In this document: in pieces, positions 6,263-6,874 of the stretch | How positions within the stretch are numbered: position 1 is the first letter of the stretch | Layout of the letters: every line of letters starts with the position of its first letter | Source of the DNA: Comamonadaceae bacterium | GTDB taxonomy: Bacteria; Pseudomonadota; Gammaproteobacteria; Burkholderiales; Burkholderiaceae_C | NCBI GenBank assembly: GCA_947374505.1 | Contig: CANCCE010000149.1 | Location: 1-6,874 of the forward strand | Direction of reading: 5' to 3' | Length of the DNA: 6,874 nt | Program-made: the position numbers and the translations under genes | The notes under the pieces: generated by a model | What the model saw: the letters and a program-made list of their open reading frames with translations, nothing else | Told to the model about the DNA's origin: nothing | The model's database searches: none

Positions 6263-6874
6263 GTGACCCCATCCCCCACCAACACATGGCGACAAATTCC
6301 AAAGGGTGTGTGGGCACTGGGCTTTGTCAGCCTGTTGATGGATATTTCATCTGAGATGGTGCACAGCCTGCTGCCCATGTTCATGGTCACCACGCTCGGT
6401 GCGAGCGCATTCACCGTGGGTTTGATTGAGGGCGCTGCCGAGTCAACGGCCTTGATGGTGAAGGTTTTCTCCGGTGCCTTGAGCGACTATTTGGGCAAGC
6501 GCAAAGGGCTGGCCGTCTTTGGTTATGCCTTGGGCGCGCTGACCAAGCCGCTGTTTGCGGTGGGGTCTTCGGTGGGCATGGTGGTCACGGCCAGGCTGGT
6601 GGACCGCATTGGCAAGGGCATACGGGGTGCGCCGCGAGACGCCTTGGTGGCCGACATCGCGCCGCCTGAGATGCGGGGCGCGGCCTTTGGGCTGCGGCAA
6701 TCACTCGACACGGTCGGCGCGTTTTTAGGCCCCTTGATCGCTGTCGGCTTGATGCTCTTGTGGGCCAACGACTTCCGGGCGGTTTTCTGGGTTGCGGTTA
6801 TTCCGGGCTTGATGGCGGTGGCGCTCCTCCTCGTGGGTGTGAAAGAACCCGCGCGGCATGTGGACGCCAAAAGA
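6263..6874 (+). CDS. Major facilitator superfamily (MFS) transporter, N-terminal part (cut by window edge)
   Basis: A GTG start at 6263, with AGGA 6 nt upstream, opens 204 codons that run off the right edge. The N-terminal six-helix half of an MFS carrier is visible. TM1 (about 16-43) carries Asp27 and Glu31 in LLMDISSEM. TM2 (about 50-73) carries Glu56 and Glu60. The cytoplasmic motif-A-like loop is DYLGKRKG (75-82). TM3 and TM4 follow, leading into ARLVDRIGKGIRGAPRDAL (110-128). RGAAFGLRQSLDTVGAFLGP (138-157) and two further helices come next. The DRxGKGxRxAPRDA and RSLDTxGA-type motifs mark a conserved bacterial MFS family usually annotated only as 'MFS transporter'. Membrane-buried acidic residues suggest a proton-coupled carrier, but the substrate is unknown. 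TTG 6257 and GTG 6212 are in-frame alternatives and less likely. It lies 84 nt after the permease, possibly as a separate transcription unit. Confidence 0.87.
   Translation, partial: MTPSPTNTWRQIPKGVWALGFVSLLMDISSEMVHSLLPMFMVTTLGASAFTVGLIEGAAESTALMVKVFSGALSDYLGKRKGLAVFGYALGALTKPLFAVGSSVGMVVTARLVDRIGKGIRGAPRDALVADIAPPEMRGAAFGLRQSLDTVGAFLGPLIAVGLMLLWANDFRAVFWVAVIPGLMAVALLLVGVKEPARHVDAKR

Noticed and set aside
1..6874. Search for CRISPR arrays, tRNA genes, IS ends and integrase or att sites
   Set aside because: No regularly spaced repeats, tRNA cloverleaf, transposase or flanking direct repeats were seen by eye on either strand.

Overview
The window looks like chromosomal DNA of a betaproteobacterium, probably of the Burkholderiales/Comamonadaceae type. 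This is inferred from the roughly 60% G+C of the main genes, their codon use, and the GlcD, ModA-like, RND and MFS protein types. No rRNA or other taxonomic marker is present, so the placement is tentative.

Left part, minus strand (read right to left): a BLUF blue-light photoreceptor gene (1269-1763), a decapitated C-terminal remnant of a VOC/glyoxalase-fold gene (1088-1204), a ModA-like periplasmic solute-binding lipoprotein (268-1077), and the first 60 codons of glycolate oxidase subunit GlcD (1-182, cut by the window edge). The VOC remnant ends only 10 nt before the modA start. This suggests an original VOC-modA-glcD operon whose 5' end was lost. The BLUF gene next to the break is clearly AT-richer (about 46% G+C by hand count) and looks like later-arriving DNA.

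Centre: an AT-rich divergent intergenic region (1764-1973) separates BLUF from the plus-strand efflux genes. It holds a candidate sigma-70 promoter, a Shine-Dalgarno-like AAGGAG with no well-placed gene, and three tandem GAATC units directly before the adaptor ATG.

Right part, plus strand: a two-gene RND efflux operon, periplasmic adaptor (1974-3077) and HAE1-type inner-membrane permease (3086-6178), 8 nt apart. No outer-membrane channel gene follows, so a TolC-type partner would have to come from elsewhere. A weak possible intrinsic terminator comes next, then the first 204 codons of a major facilitator superfamily transporter (6263-6874, cut by the window edge).

Most of this is ordinary. 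What merits a second look is the junction around the BLUF gene: a low-G+C photoreceptor abutting a broken VOC gene, co-directional with modA-glcD and divergent from an RND pump. I see no CRISPR array, tRNA, rRNA, IS element or defence system.
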